A stretch of DNA of 64,000 nucleotides from Isochrysis galbana (taxonomy: Eukaryota > Haptophyta > Isochrysidales > Isochrysidaceae), in assembly GCA_018136815.1 (NCBI GenBank), contig CM030933.1, positions 1-64,000 of the forward strand, in the 5' to 3' direction. A program made the position numbers and the translations under genes. Of the stretch, positions 46,465-54,685 are shown one piece after another. Every line of letters begins with the position of its first letter. Within the stretch, counting starts at the first letter, position 1. The notes beneath the pieces were generated by a model. It had not been told where the DNA came from. It worked only from the letters and a program-made list of their open reading frames with translations, and searched no databases.

Positions 46465-49400
46465 CTACGATTGTGAACGAGAACGAGTACGACTCGAAGG
46501 CAGATCAGGAGGAGTACGACTTGTCTCTTGAATTCGACGTGGAATAACTTGATTGGATTGGGAACTGGAGCTTGGACTTGAAGAGGAGTCTACAGCGGAG
46601 TGAGCTTGGGGTTGAACCGGACGGCGGTCGAAAGTGGTGTCGTACGACTCAACTAGATCAGCACAACGCCGAAGCAACTCAATTCGAGACTCCCAAGTAG
46701 CTTCAGAACGAGGATAGCCGCGCCATTTGACGAGATACTTGAATGAAACTCCATCGCCCTTGCGATCGAGTAACTCTTCGACCAAGTACTCATCTTCAGC
46801 GAGCGGAGACGAATCGGTGACGGTGAAGTACGGACGAAGATTGGAAATGTGAACTTCATCCTTGACTTGACGATTTTCGAGATCGCGTAGACGGTAGCGA
46901 GTGGCCGAGATGGCTTCTTCTACTCGGTAGGGACCGGAGTAGAGATATTGAAGTTTGTTGGCGTGGCCAGGGATTCGACGACAAACTCTGTCTCCTGGTT
47001 TGAAGGTGACACCGAGTTTAGACTTTTGAGAGGCGGAGCGCATCGATTCGCGTTGGGCTTCTTGAGTACTTTCGAGGGCGGAACGCCACGACTCGAGAAG
47101 CTTCTTATTGAGCTCGGTGGCGTAAATGACGGCATCGGACGGAGGCCTAGATGGAAGCAACTCGAGAACAGGAGCAGGGTCAGCAAGTTGAGCTGGAAGA
47201 CGAAGCTCCCGACCAAACAAGATAGCCGCGGGTGACTTGGGTACGACGCGACCGGCGGTCGCTCGCATAGACATGAGAAGAAACGGAAGGTGGTCGACCC
47301 AATGGGCGCCGCCTTCATTGGAGACTCGAGTCATCGTGAGGAGAGTTTGTTGAGCTCTTTCCACTAGCCCTACGCCTTCGTGGCGATAGGCTTCAGTAGT
47401 GCTCAAGTCCGTGCCAGTCGCTTTGAGAATTAGGTCCACTAACCGAGAGCAAAGATTCGAGCCGGCGTCGGTTCGAAGTTGGCGAGGGACTCCATAACGA
47501 GATACGATGAGACGCATGAAGACGTCCAGACATTTTGCGGACGAGGGGTTACCGTTGCAAGGCTCAGCTTCAATCCAACGAGAGAGAGAATCGACGAAAA
47601 CAATCAGCTTATCAAAACCGGAGCGGCCGGATACGAAATCGTGAGTGGGCGCCATCGAAAGAATATCGCAATAGACGACGTCGAAAGGATAAGATCCGAT
47701 GGAAAGACCGGATGGATGGGCGAGCGGTCGCGGTAACGGTTTGCCAAGAGTGCATTCATGGCACTCTCGAACGTACTCCGATACAGAGGCGGATAGGCCA
47801 GGCCAGTAAACTCGAGAACGAAGTAGGGTAGTCATCCTTGTCGCACCTGGGTGACCAAGGTGGTCATGGTAGGCGCGGAGGTACGTGTCACGAAGGGACT
47901 CCGGAATGTATAAACGAAGAGGAGCCTCTTCCGCCTCTGAGGAGCGGTAGTAGAGTAGGCCATCGCGAAGCAGGAATCGGGACCTTTTCTTCGACGACGA
48001 GCTAGAGTCGATCGAAGAGGAAGCTTTCGGAAGGATCGACTCGAGTTCAGAAATGATCGAGCTAGCGAACTCGTCGGTAGAGAGCGCTTGACGCAATTCG
48101 TCGGCATGAGGCACGCCCACATCGAGATACGAGGAGGTAATCGACTCCGAAGATTCCGATGCTTGACGAGCGAGCCTATCGTTTGCTTGTTGGCGGCGAG
48201 CAGTGAGGGTGGATGAAGTAACCGCGGCGGCAACTATGTCGTTAATTTCAAAAGAATCGAAAGAATGGACCTCACTCTCCTCGTGGTGGAGAGGATCGTG
48301 GTCGGGCTCGAGAGCAACTAAGCGGGACAAGCCGTCGGCGTCCCAGTGAGTGACTCCAGGTTTGTGCACGACGTCGAATCGATATTCGGCTAGCTTTAGG
48401 ACCCATCGCATGAGGCGCGAGGCTGGACCACCGGTGACTTCTTTCATCGTGTGAAGCCAGCGCAAAGCTGAATGGTCTACGACGAGGGTGAAGTGGCGAC
48501 CCCAAAGATACGGCCTCCAATTTCGGATCGATTCTAGCGCTGCTAGAAGTTCGATTTCAGTAACTGTCCAATGGCGCTCAGCCGGACTCAAACTACGACC
48601 GTAGTATGCAACAACGCGCTCTCTCCCTTCGTCGTCTTTCTGAGCAAGGACGCCGGCGATGCCGAGCTTGCTAGCACCGTCGGTCTTAACGAGGAAAGGA
48701 CGGTCGTCTCGAGGAGGTGCGAGTACGGGTTCTTCACAGATAGCTTGCTTGAGATCTTCGATAGCCTGGCGACAGGCTTCTGTTTGCGACTCGACCGGGA
48801 CATCGCACCCTTTCCGCGTGAGAGCGGTTAACGGCGCTGCACGGATCGCAAAACGACGTATAAAACGGCGGTAGTACGAGCACAGCCCAAGGAAAGAACG
48901 GACGGCTTCGATCGAGTTGATTTGGGTAGGGTCGATTTTTGAGACGGCTTCCACTTTCTTGGGATCCATCCGAAGACCTTCACGCGAAACAACGTGGCCG
49001 AGATATTCAGCCGAGGTGGCAAAGAAAACGCATTTCGACATCTTGCAAGTGAGGCCCGCCCAGATGAGACGTTCCAAGACAAGATCAAGACGGTGTAACA
49101 TTTGTTGGAATGACGACTCTTCCCTGGCCTGCAGCGAGTCACCTACGCCTGTCGACCAGGCGCCGACATCATCCAAGTATGGCATACAAATCTCCCATGC
49201 CAGCCCACCGAGAACGGCGTCCATGAGGCGGCACATATACGAGGGACCGGATTGAACACCAAAAGGCAAGTAATTGAACTCGTACTTGCCGCGATGAGTA
49301 GTGAACGCGGTGATATGTTTATCGGACTCTTTGATCGGTATACCCCAAAAACCAGATGCTAGGTCCAGGGTGCAAAGGAATAGAGAATCGAGGTTGCCTT

Positions 49401-52400
49401 GGCCGGACGACAATCGGTCGATGGCTTCTACCGTGAGGGGAAGAGGGCTGTCCTCTAGACGAAGCTTGGAGTTGACGTCGCGATAATCTACGCAGAAACG
49501 CACGGAGCCATCCTTCTTAGTGACTAGCACGACTCGAGAGGCCCACGACGAGTTTGATTTCCTGATGATACCCGCGGACTCCATCTTGCAAACTTCGTCC
49601 TCTATGATCTTCTCACCCTCTCGTCCAACTCTAGACGGTGCGTGGCGGTGAGCTTCGGCTCCGGGGTTGAGCGGTAGCTCTACCTCCATCACGTGAGTGT
49701 GATTCGGGTTAGTCGGGTCAATTGCGAAAGCAGCGATACGTCGGGCCAGTAGACGACGAACTTGTTCACGTTGGGGCATCGAGAGACGGCCTTCGGGGTC
49801 GATCTTGGCTGCCTCGAGGAGTTTACATTGGTCCTCGTCGAGCGACTCAATCACATCCGGCGAGTTAACGTCACCGACGCGGCGATAAGTTCCAGCGTGA
49901 ATCTTGAATCGAACCTGTAACGAAGCTACAGGATGGAACGACGGAAGATGTAGAGGTTTGGGGTCAGTATTGACCACCGTAATCGCGATGGTGTGGTTGG
50001 AGTTCGGCCTCTCTACTTGAGGGATGACGAGAGGAGAGCTATCGATCGTTTCACGCGTAGGTAGTCGGTCCACGAGCATGGCGCAATCTTCGTGTTCTCG
50101 AAGAGCTAGTGGAATTCGGACGTGAAACGTTGCCCGATGATAGGCCGGGATCGTGATAGGTTCGTGGGTGTATAGGAGGTACTCGGAGCCACATGATGCC
50201 GGCGCTTTGGCGGCAAACTCATCGGCCGTGCTGAAGAGAGGCTCGGTGACTAGCTGGTTGTCGTTTTTGGTGGCCTGCGGCCCTCGGAAGAAGTCAGTCG
50301 TGATTGGGTTCGCGGAGGTCGGACAGACCTGTGCACAAGTCATGCTGACAGGGACCACCGCTATCGGTGACGTCGAGACGCGAAAGATCGGCGGAGCGTC
50401 GGGGCTTGGACTGCCATTAACCTCAAGAGGAGCCACCGTGGATGGAGCACCGAGGGTGATAGAGCCGTCCGTGCTGTCGGAGGCGAGCTGAATCGAAGCG
50501 GCGTGCGTAGCTAAGAAGTCGTTCCCGAGCAGCAGCATCGGGTTGCCTTCAATCACCATGAACGTATGACGAAAGAGAAATCCACCGACGGAGAAAACGA
50601 TCCGAGCCTTGCCTCGCGTGATAAGAGGTAGGCCGTCTGGGCCATGGAGCGGTGTCACTACGGCTTGCGGCAGCCGCTCGACGCATGCGTCGTTGGGTAG
50701 GCTGGACAAGAGGGAAGTGGTCACGACCGACGGGCCAGCTCCGGTGTCAGCGAGGGTGCTGTTGACCGTGAGAGCGGAGTCGGCCAAGATTACTCCTTCT
50801 TTGCCGGTAGCCTCGCCGGAGCGGCAGACCATCAGGTCTCGAACATATAGGCAATGCCTTGGGTAGGCAGATGGTAGGGTATCCACGACGCTCTCCGGTC
50901 GGTGCGTGGTCACGTGTGCGATGGTGTCGGACGGGGACGGGGTTGGTCGCCAGCGTCGTTGCTCGGGTGAATTCGTCGTCAAACTGGTCGTCGTCTCTTC
51001 GGGTACTCCGACTGCCGCTATCGTGGCAGAGGGCCTAGAGGGGTCGTCCTCGTTGGTAGCGGTACAGGGTGATAGCTTGGGACTAGTGTAGCCCAGGCCT
51101 CTCTTGTCGGTGGGGTGTCTCGGGTGGTCGGACATCTTTTCCCAATCTTTCTCGAGACGGGCTTGGGCTTCTGTCTTGGGTCTTCGAACTAATGAGGCTA
51201 GCTCTTCGGCGCGGATGCCTTTGGCTTCCACGAACTCGATCGGCGCTCGGACGGCAGCGGCGAGGTCGGATTCCTCGTCGGCGTTTCGTCCGGCTAGAGC
51301 TTGCGCTCTTATTTCGTCAGCGGTTTCGAGCGTGACGTTGGACCATTTCTGGTCCCCGTTCACTCCGAATGATTGCCATTGTTGGCGCCGCTTCCGGAGA
51401 GTCGTCGGCGTCGTCGGACGCGGCGAGCTCGCGCGTGCCGGAGGCGGGGCGGTCCATGGAGAGAATGGGTCGTGGAGTGTAGACTCGGAGGCGTGGAGTG
51501 GCGTGTCGTTGTCGTGGTTATCGTGGGTTTCTTTTTGGTCTTCGTGGTTGTCTGACTCGGGAGTAGCTGGACGGGAAACAACGGGGTCGGAAGAAACTTC
51601 ACTCGTTTCCCTCCCCCTCTCATAACGATGAAGAGCCGACCACGGCTCGTAGGCGGTAGCCTCGGTCGAGCTAAGTGAAGGCCGGTCCAATAGGCTGCAC
51701 CGCGCGCAAGCGAGTAGCTCTAACGCGGACAATTTCTTCGTCGACGTCTGGTCTCGCTGTTGGCTCAAATGTCGAAGAAGAACAGGCATCCAATGGATCG
51801 CCATCGCTCCAGCTACACCGACGTAGGTGCGGCTGCGAAGAGCGCCACGGTGCGGTGAAGGAGAGAGGTTAGCCATGGCCGACTCACGGCCATCCACGAC
51901 GCAAGTTGGCTGGAGGGGCGGCAGCCCTTTGGTGAGGTACAACCCGGTGGCTTTCTGGTGTCCAGTGCCGTGCTCCCAGGGTTGGACGAATTGGGTCGGG
52001 GTCAACCCCCCGACTAAACGGCGAGCTTCCGCATGCATCCGAGGGTTCTCGACCGCTACAAACGGAGCAGTGGCGGAGGCCATTGACTTGAAGACGCGAG
52101 CGGCCGACTCAAGAGCGGCACGACGTCCGGGTTCTTGGGAGAGCCATTGACTGCTGACAGCGGAGAGGTACGTGCAGGGCGGGTGGGCGATGACTAGGTC
52201 CCAACCTAGGTTTTGGACATGAAGCGCGTCGCCTTGGAAGTGGGGCACGTAATCGATCTCGGAAGGATACAAATCGCACGTAGCTACATCAGCACCGGCG
52301 AGTAGGAACATGGAGGAGACGACGCCGCTCGTCTCGCCAACGACGAGAACGCGTGGTGCGTGACAGCCAGACGTCAGCCCGTCTTGGACTCGTTGATTCA

Positions 52401-54099
52401 TCTTCGTGAGCTCAGCGCAAAGCTCATCGAAGTGCTTGGGTAGCGCGGCGGCAGGCGAGGCTAGGGTGCCATTGCGAGGCCGGCGAAGCTCTTGGGCTGC
52501 CTCCGTGAGGTGCCGAGGTAATACCACCGCAGAGCCGCTCGCTCGTGCACGAAGAGAGGCGAGAGCGTGGAGAGCGGGTGACGGGGTATCATCACGGGTG
52601 CCGACATCGGAGTTGTTTTGAGAGGAATCGAAGGACTGGATCGCGGACGCATTGATCGCTGCCACGCGCATGATGGTGGTGGCAGTGGTATCGAGAGGCA
52701 GGCAGTGCTCGGAGGCGGCGACCGGTGGCCGCAGCGACGTAGGACGAATGGAAGAAGACTCGGATATCGACGACGTAGAGACGGGCTCGGAGGACGGGAT
52801 TGACGAAGAAACTCGGAGAAGTGGGGTGTCGGACGGCGGCGACGGACGCCGCGGCCGCGAGACCACCGGTGAGAGACATGAAGGACATGGCTCAGGGACT
52901 CGGTTGGGCTGGCTCAATGGGCGTAGAAGCTCGGTTTGGGAGGCCGCCGTTCCTCGACGTGCAGAGGAGTTGTGGTCACTCTCCATGGTCACGTCGGAAG
53001 AGGAAACAGGCCAGGGATCGACGTCGTTGCATTCTGTCGTCGGCGGGGTCGGCGCCGGCGAAAGAAGGGACGTGGCTGTCGTAGAAGCCGGCTGCGGGGA
53101 AGGCTGGGGCCAGGGTGGTGGCTCTGCGGCAGCGGCTGGCGTGGGTAGTGGCCGAAGAGGTTCTGCAATGCGAAGCATTCTTCGGAGGACTTGGCTCGGG
53201 CTAGCGGGTGGATGGACCGCTGAAATTACGGTGGATTCAGACTCGAATTCGGAAGACTCGGCGACTTGAGAGGGGCTAGGAGACGGCTGTTCAAGCTCCT
53301 CCAGGGCTCTCGGTTGATGGGGTGGCGTGGGAACGCCGGTGGTCGACCGCGGACTCCGCGGTGACGTTAATTTGTACTCGGACTCGGACTCGTCGTTTCT
53401 GGCGTGCTGGACGCCAATAACAGGGCTAACTTTCGAAATGGGAACGGACGGGGCCGGCTCAAAGGTGAAGCCCCCTGGCGTCGCAACCGTCGGTGAGGAC
53501 GAAGCTGAAGCTTGTGATGACAATAGGGGCACGGTGGCCAGCACCGGTTGGCTCGGTGCGGCCGAAATCTCGGACTCGGTGACGGGCTTGATTACGCGGG
53601 CTCGGGATGCACTGTCTTGTGCGATTGGACTCGGACTCGGAACGGAAACGGAAGGGATCGGCTCGGCGGCGTGCAGCCTGCTGGAGTGGCAGGCCGGCTG
53701 CGGCGAGACTCGGAACGGTGGCTCGGACAAGGACACAGTGGCTGTCGTCGAGGGCTTCGGCGTCAGCTTGTGTTTGGACTCGATACGCGGTGGCTCGTGA
53801 AACGGGGCTCGGTTGTGGTTGGAATTCTGGAAGTGACCGGAGATTCCAAATGACTCAGACTCGGGGCGCGGAGGACCGAAGGTGAACACTCCCGCGGAAG
53901 GAGTGGTCGTCGGAGGCTCAGTGAGTGGCTGGAGCTCCGTTAATCCTGCGGTCGACCGCATGGTAGGACTCGGTGACGTTGTAAACTCGGACTCGGACTC
54001 GGACTCGGACTCGGATGGCTCAGAACGGGGTTTGCTCAAAACAGGCTTGGACTCGGACTCGAAAGAAAGTGGGGAAGAACCGGAGAACTGCGCCTCCAT
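46465..54099 (-). CDS. Pol of B with methyltransferase, PR, RT, RNase H, IN and chromodomain
   Basis: One uninterrupted 2544-codon frame. Residues 1-480 are Ser/Pro/Glu-rich with Ser-Glu repeats. Residues about 582-775 are a SAM-dependent methyltransferase-like domain. Aspartic protease: LADTGAGPS (1116-1124) and LLLGNDFL (1189-1196). RT: CTLDLASGFWG (1576-1586) and YLDD (1641-1644). RNase H about 1797-1930. Integrase: finger H2078/H2083/C2113/C2116, core D2145, D2211 and E2247, with exactly 35 residues between the last two. Chromodomain about 2436-2490 (YLVEELLDRK...YLVKWRGYPRSEATWE). The same frame stays open upstream of Met54099 to the gag TAG at 54670-54672, so the natural product is probably a readthrough Gag-Pol rather than a protein started here. 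All catalytic residues are present, so this copy could be active if gag is intact. Confidence 0.93.
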   Translation of the reverse strand: MEAQFSGSSPLSFESESKPVLSKPRSEPSESESESESEFTTSPSPTMRSTAGLTELQPLTEPPTTTPSAGVFTFGPPRPESESFGISGHFQNSNHNRAPFHEPPRIESKHKLTPKPSTTATVSLSEPPFRVSPQPACHSSRLHAAEPIPSVSVPSPSPIAQDSASRARVIKPVTESEISAAPSQPVLATVPLLSSQASASSSPTVATPGGFTFEPAPSVPISKVSPVIGVQHARNDESESEYKLTSPRSPRSTTGVPTPPHQPRALEELEQPSPSPSQVAESSEFESESTVISAVHPPASPSQVLRRMLRIAEPLRPLPTPAAAAEPPPWPQPSPQPASTTATSLLSPAPTPPTTECNDVDPWPVSSSDVTMESDHNSSARRGTAASQTELLRPLSQPNRVPEPCPSCLSPVVSRPRRPSPPSDTPLLRVSSSIPSSEPVSTSSISESSSIRPTSLRPPVAASEHCLPLDTTATTIMRVAAINASAIQSFDSSQNNSDVGTRDDTPSPALHALASLRARASGSAVVLPRHLTEAAQELRRPRNGTLASPAAALPKHFDELCAELTKMNQRVQDGLTSGCHAPRVLVVGETSGVVSSMFLLAGADVATCDLYPSEIDYVPHFQGDALHVQNLGWDLVIAHPPCTYLSAVSSQWLSQEPGRRAALESAARVFKSMASATAPFVAVENPRMHAEARRLVGGLTPTQFVQPWEHGTGHQKATGLYLTKGLPPLQPTCVVDGRESAMANLSPSPHRGALRSRTYVGVAGAMAIHWMPVLLRHLSQQRDQTSTKKLSALELLACARCSLLDRPSLSSTEATAYEPWSALHRYERGRETSEVSSDPVVSRPATPESDNHEDQKETHDNHDNDTPLHASESTLHDPFSPWTAPPPARASSPRPTTPTTLRKRRQQWQSFGVNGDQKWSNVTLETADEIRAQALAGRNADEESDLAAAVRAPIEFVEAKGIRAEELASLVRRPKTEAQARLEKDWEKMSDHPRHPTDKRGLGYTSPKLSPCTATNEDDPSRPSATIAAVGVPEETTTSLTTNSPEQRRWRPTPSPSDTIAHVTTHRPESVVDTLPSAYPRHCLYVRDLMVCRSGEATGKEGVILADSALTVNSTLADTGAGPSVVTTSLLSSLPNDACVERLPQAVVTPLHGPDGLPLITRGKARIVFSVGGFLFRHTFMVIEGNPMLLLGNDFLATHAASIQLASDSTDGSITLGAPSTVAPLEVNGSPSPDAPPIFRVSTSPIAVVPVSMTCAQVCPTSANPITTDFFRGPQATKNDNQLVTEPLFSTADEFAAKAPASCGSEYLLYTHEPITIPAYHRATFHVRIPLALREHEDCAMLVDRLPTRETIDSSPLVIPQVERPNSNHTIAITVVNTDPKPLHLPSFHPVASLQVRFKIHAGTYRRVGDVNSPDVIESLDEDQCKLLEAAKIDPEGRLSMPQREQVRRLLARRIAAFAIDPTNPNHTHVMEVELPLNPGAEAHRHAPSRVGREGEKIIEDEVCKMESAGIIRKSNSSWASRVVLVTKKDGSVRFCVDYRDVNSKLRLEDSPLPLTVEAIDRLSSGQGNLDSLFLCTLDLASGFWGIPIKESDKHITAFTTHRGKYEFNYLPFGVQSGPSYMCRLMDAVLGGLAWEICMPYLDDVGAWSTGVGDSLQAREESSFQQMLHRLDLVLERLIWAGLTCKMSKCVFFATSAEYLGHVVSREGLRMDPKKVEAVSKIDPTQINSIEAVRSFLGLCSYYRRFIRRFAIRAAPLTALTRKGCDVPVESQTEACRQAIEDLKQAICEEPVLAPPRDDRPFLVKTDGASKLGIAGVLAQKDDEGRERVVAYYGRSLSPAERHWTVTEIELLAALESIRNWRPYLWGRHFTLVVDHSALRWLHTMKEVTGGPASRLMRWVLKLAEYRFDVVHKPGVTHWDADGLSRLVALEPDHDPLHHEESEVHSFDSFEINDIVAAAVTSSTLTARRQQANDRLARQASESSESITSSYLDVGVPHADELRQALSTDEFASSIISELESILPKASSSIDSSSSSKKRSRFLLRDGLLYYRSSEAEEAPLRLYIPESLRDTYLRAYHDHLGHPGATRMTTLLRSRVYWPGLSASVSEYVRECHECTLGKPLPRPLAHPSGLSIGSYPFDVVYCDILSMAPTHDFVSGRSGFDKLIVFVDSLSRWIEAEPCNGNPSSAKCLDVFMRLIVSRYGVPRQLRTDAGSNLCSRLVDLILKATGTDLSTTEAYRHEGVGLVERAQQTLLTMTRVSNEGGAHWVDHLPFLLMSMRATAGRVVPKSPAAILFGRELRLPAQLADPAPVLELLPSRPPSDAVIYATELNKKLLESWRSALESTQEAQRESMRSASQKSKLGVTFKPGDRVCRRIPGHANKLQYLYSGPYRVEEAISATRYRLRDLENRQVKDEVHISNLRPYFTVTDSSPLAEDEYLVEELLDRKGDGVSFKYLVKWRGYPRSEATWESRIELLRRCADLVESYDTTFDRRPVQPQAHSAVDSSSSPSSSSQSNQVIPRRIQETSRTPPDLPSSRTRSRSQS
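51775..52356 (-). other. Phage-like DNA methyltransferase domain in B Pol
   Basis: Residues about 582-775 of the pol frame. A SAM-site-like VLVVGETSGVVSSMF is followed by CDLYPSE, then WDLVIAHPPCTYLS, then VAVENPRMH, then QPWEHGTGHQKATGLYL, and finally LRSRTYVGVAGAMAIHW. The order and wording match a SAM-dependent DNA methyltransferase family common in bacteriophages (SGVVR...CDL.P.E...AHPPCTYL...VENP...Q.W..G....K.T.L.L...RSRTY.GIA.AMA). PPC and ENP resemble motifs IV (PCQ) and VI (ENV) of cytosine-C5 methyltransferases, which would make Cys642 the candidate nucleophile. Target base and site are unknown. The domain is also present, frameshifted, in A1 and A2. Confidence 0.8.
52006..52018 (-). 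promoter_or_regulatory. Internal PPT copy in B (candidate central PPT)
   Basis: Sense TTTAGTCGGGGGG followed by TTG. It shares AGTCGGGGGGT with the 3' PPT and lies at the same protein position as in family A, encoding LVGG. Confidence 0.5.
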
Positions 54100-54644
54100 C
54101 GTCGTAGTAATGGAGACTGGTGATACCGGTGATGACTGGACTGGGCTCAGACTCGTAGATGGGCTCGCGGTGGCGTAAGACGAAGAGGGTAATTCTGAAC
54201 GTGACTTGGACTCGGACTCGTACTCGGGAGACGTTTTGTGGCTCGGACATGCGAAATTTGATTTGAGAGATTGAAGGTTGGATTGGGCCTGCGGCGGCTG
54301 GATTTTCGCAGACCGTGAGGTCTTGGACTGGTGATGCTTGGGGAGTGGCGGGGGGTAGCGGTTGAGCGGCTTGAGTTGATAGAGAGGCGGTGACGGTTGA
54401 CTTGGTTTTGAGGACTCGTGCGTGATATCGAGAATCAGGATGGAATCATCGGCATTGGGAGAAATAGGGGCAATCGGCGAGGGGGCAGGAGAAAGAGGGG
54501 GATGGAGGTGGTAGGGCTTGTCTGGAACTTGGGGAATCTTGGGGTACCGGTTGGAGGCCGTAGAAGTACTCGGCCGTAGCGTAATACGATCTTTTGGTGG
54601 GTGGCGTTCAGGCCCACTACCCTGGACTGGTAGCGGGGTAACAG

Positions 54645-54685
54645 CGCGGACGTGGGCCCCGCCGGCGACCTAATGGGCCGGACGG
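54645..54685 (-). promoter_or_regulatory. gag/pol TAG junction of B (readthrough candidate)
   Basis: Sense reads CGT CCG GCC CAT TAG GTC GCC GGC GGG GCC. The TAG (54670-54672) is the only stop between gag and the end of pol in this frame. GGCCC just before and GGGCC just after could pair to place the TAG in a loop. B' has CAG TAG GTC GCC GGC GGG GCC, and A1 has CAG TAG GGG TCC GGC GGG G. Confidence 0.6.
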
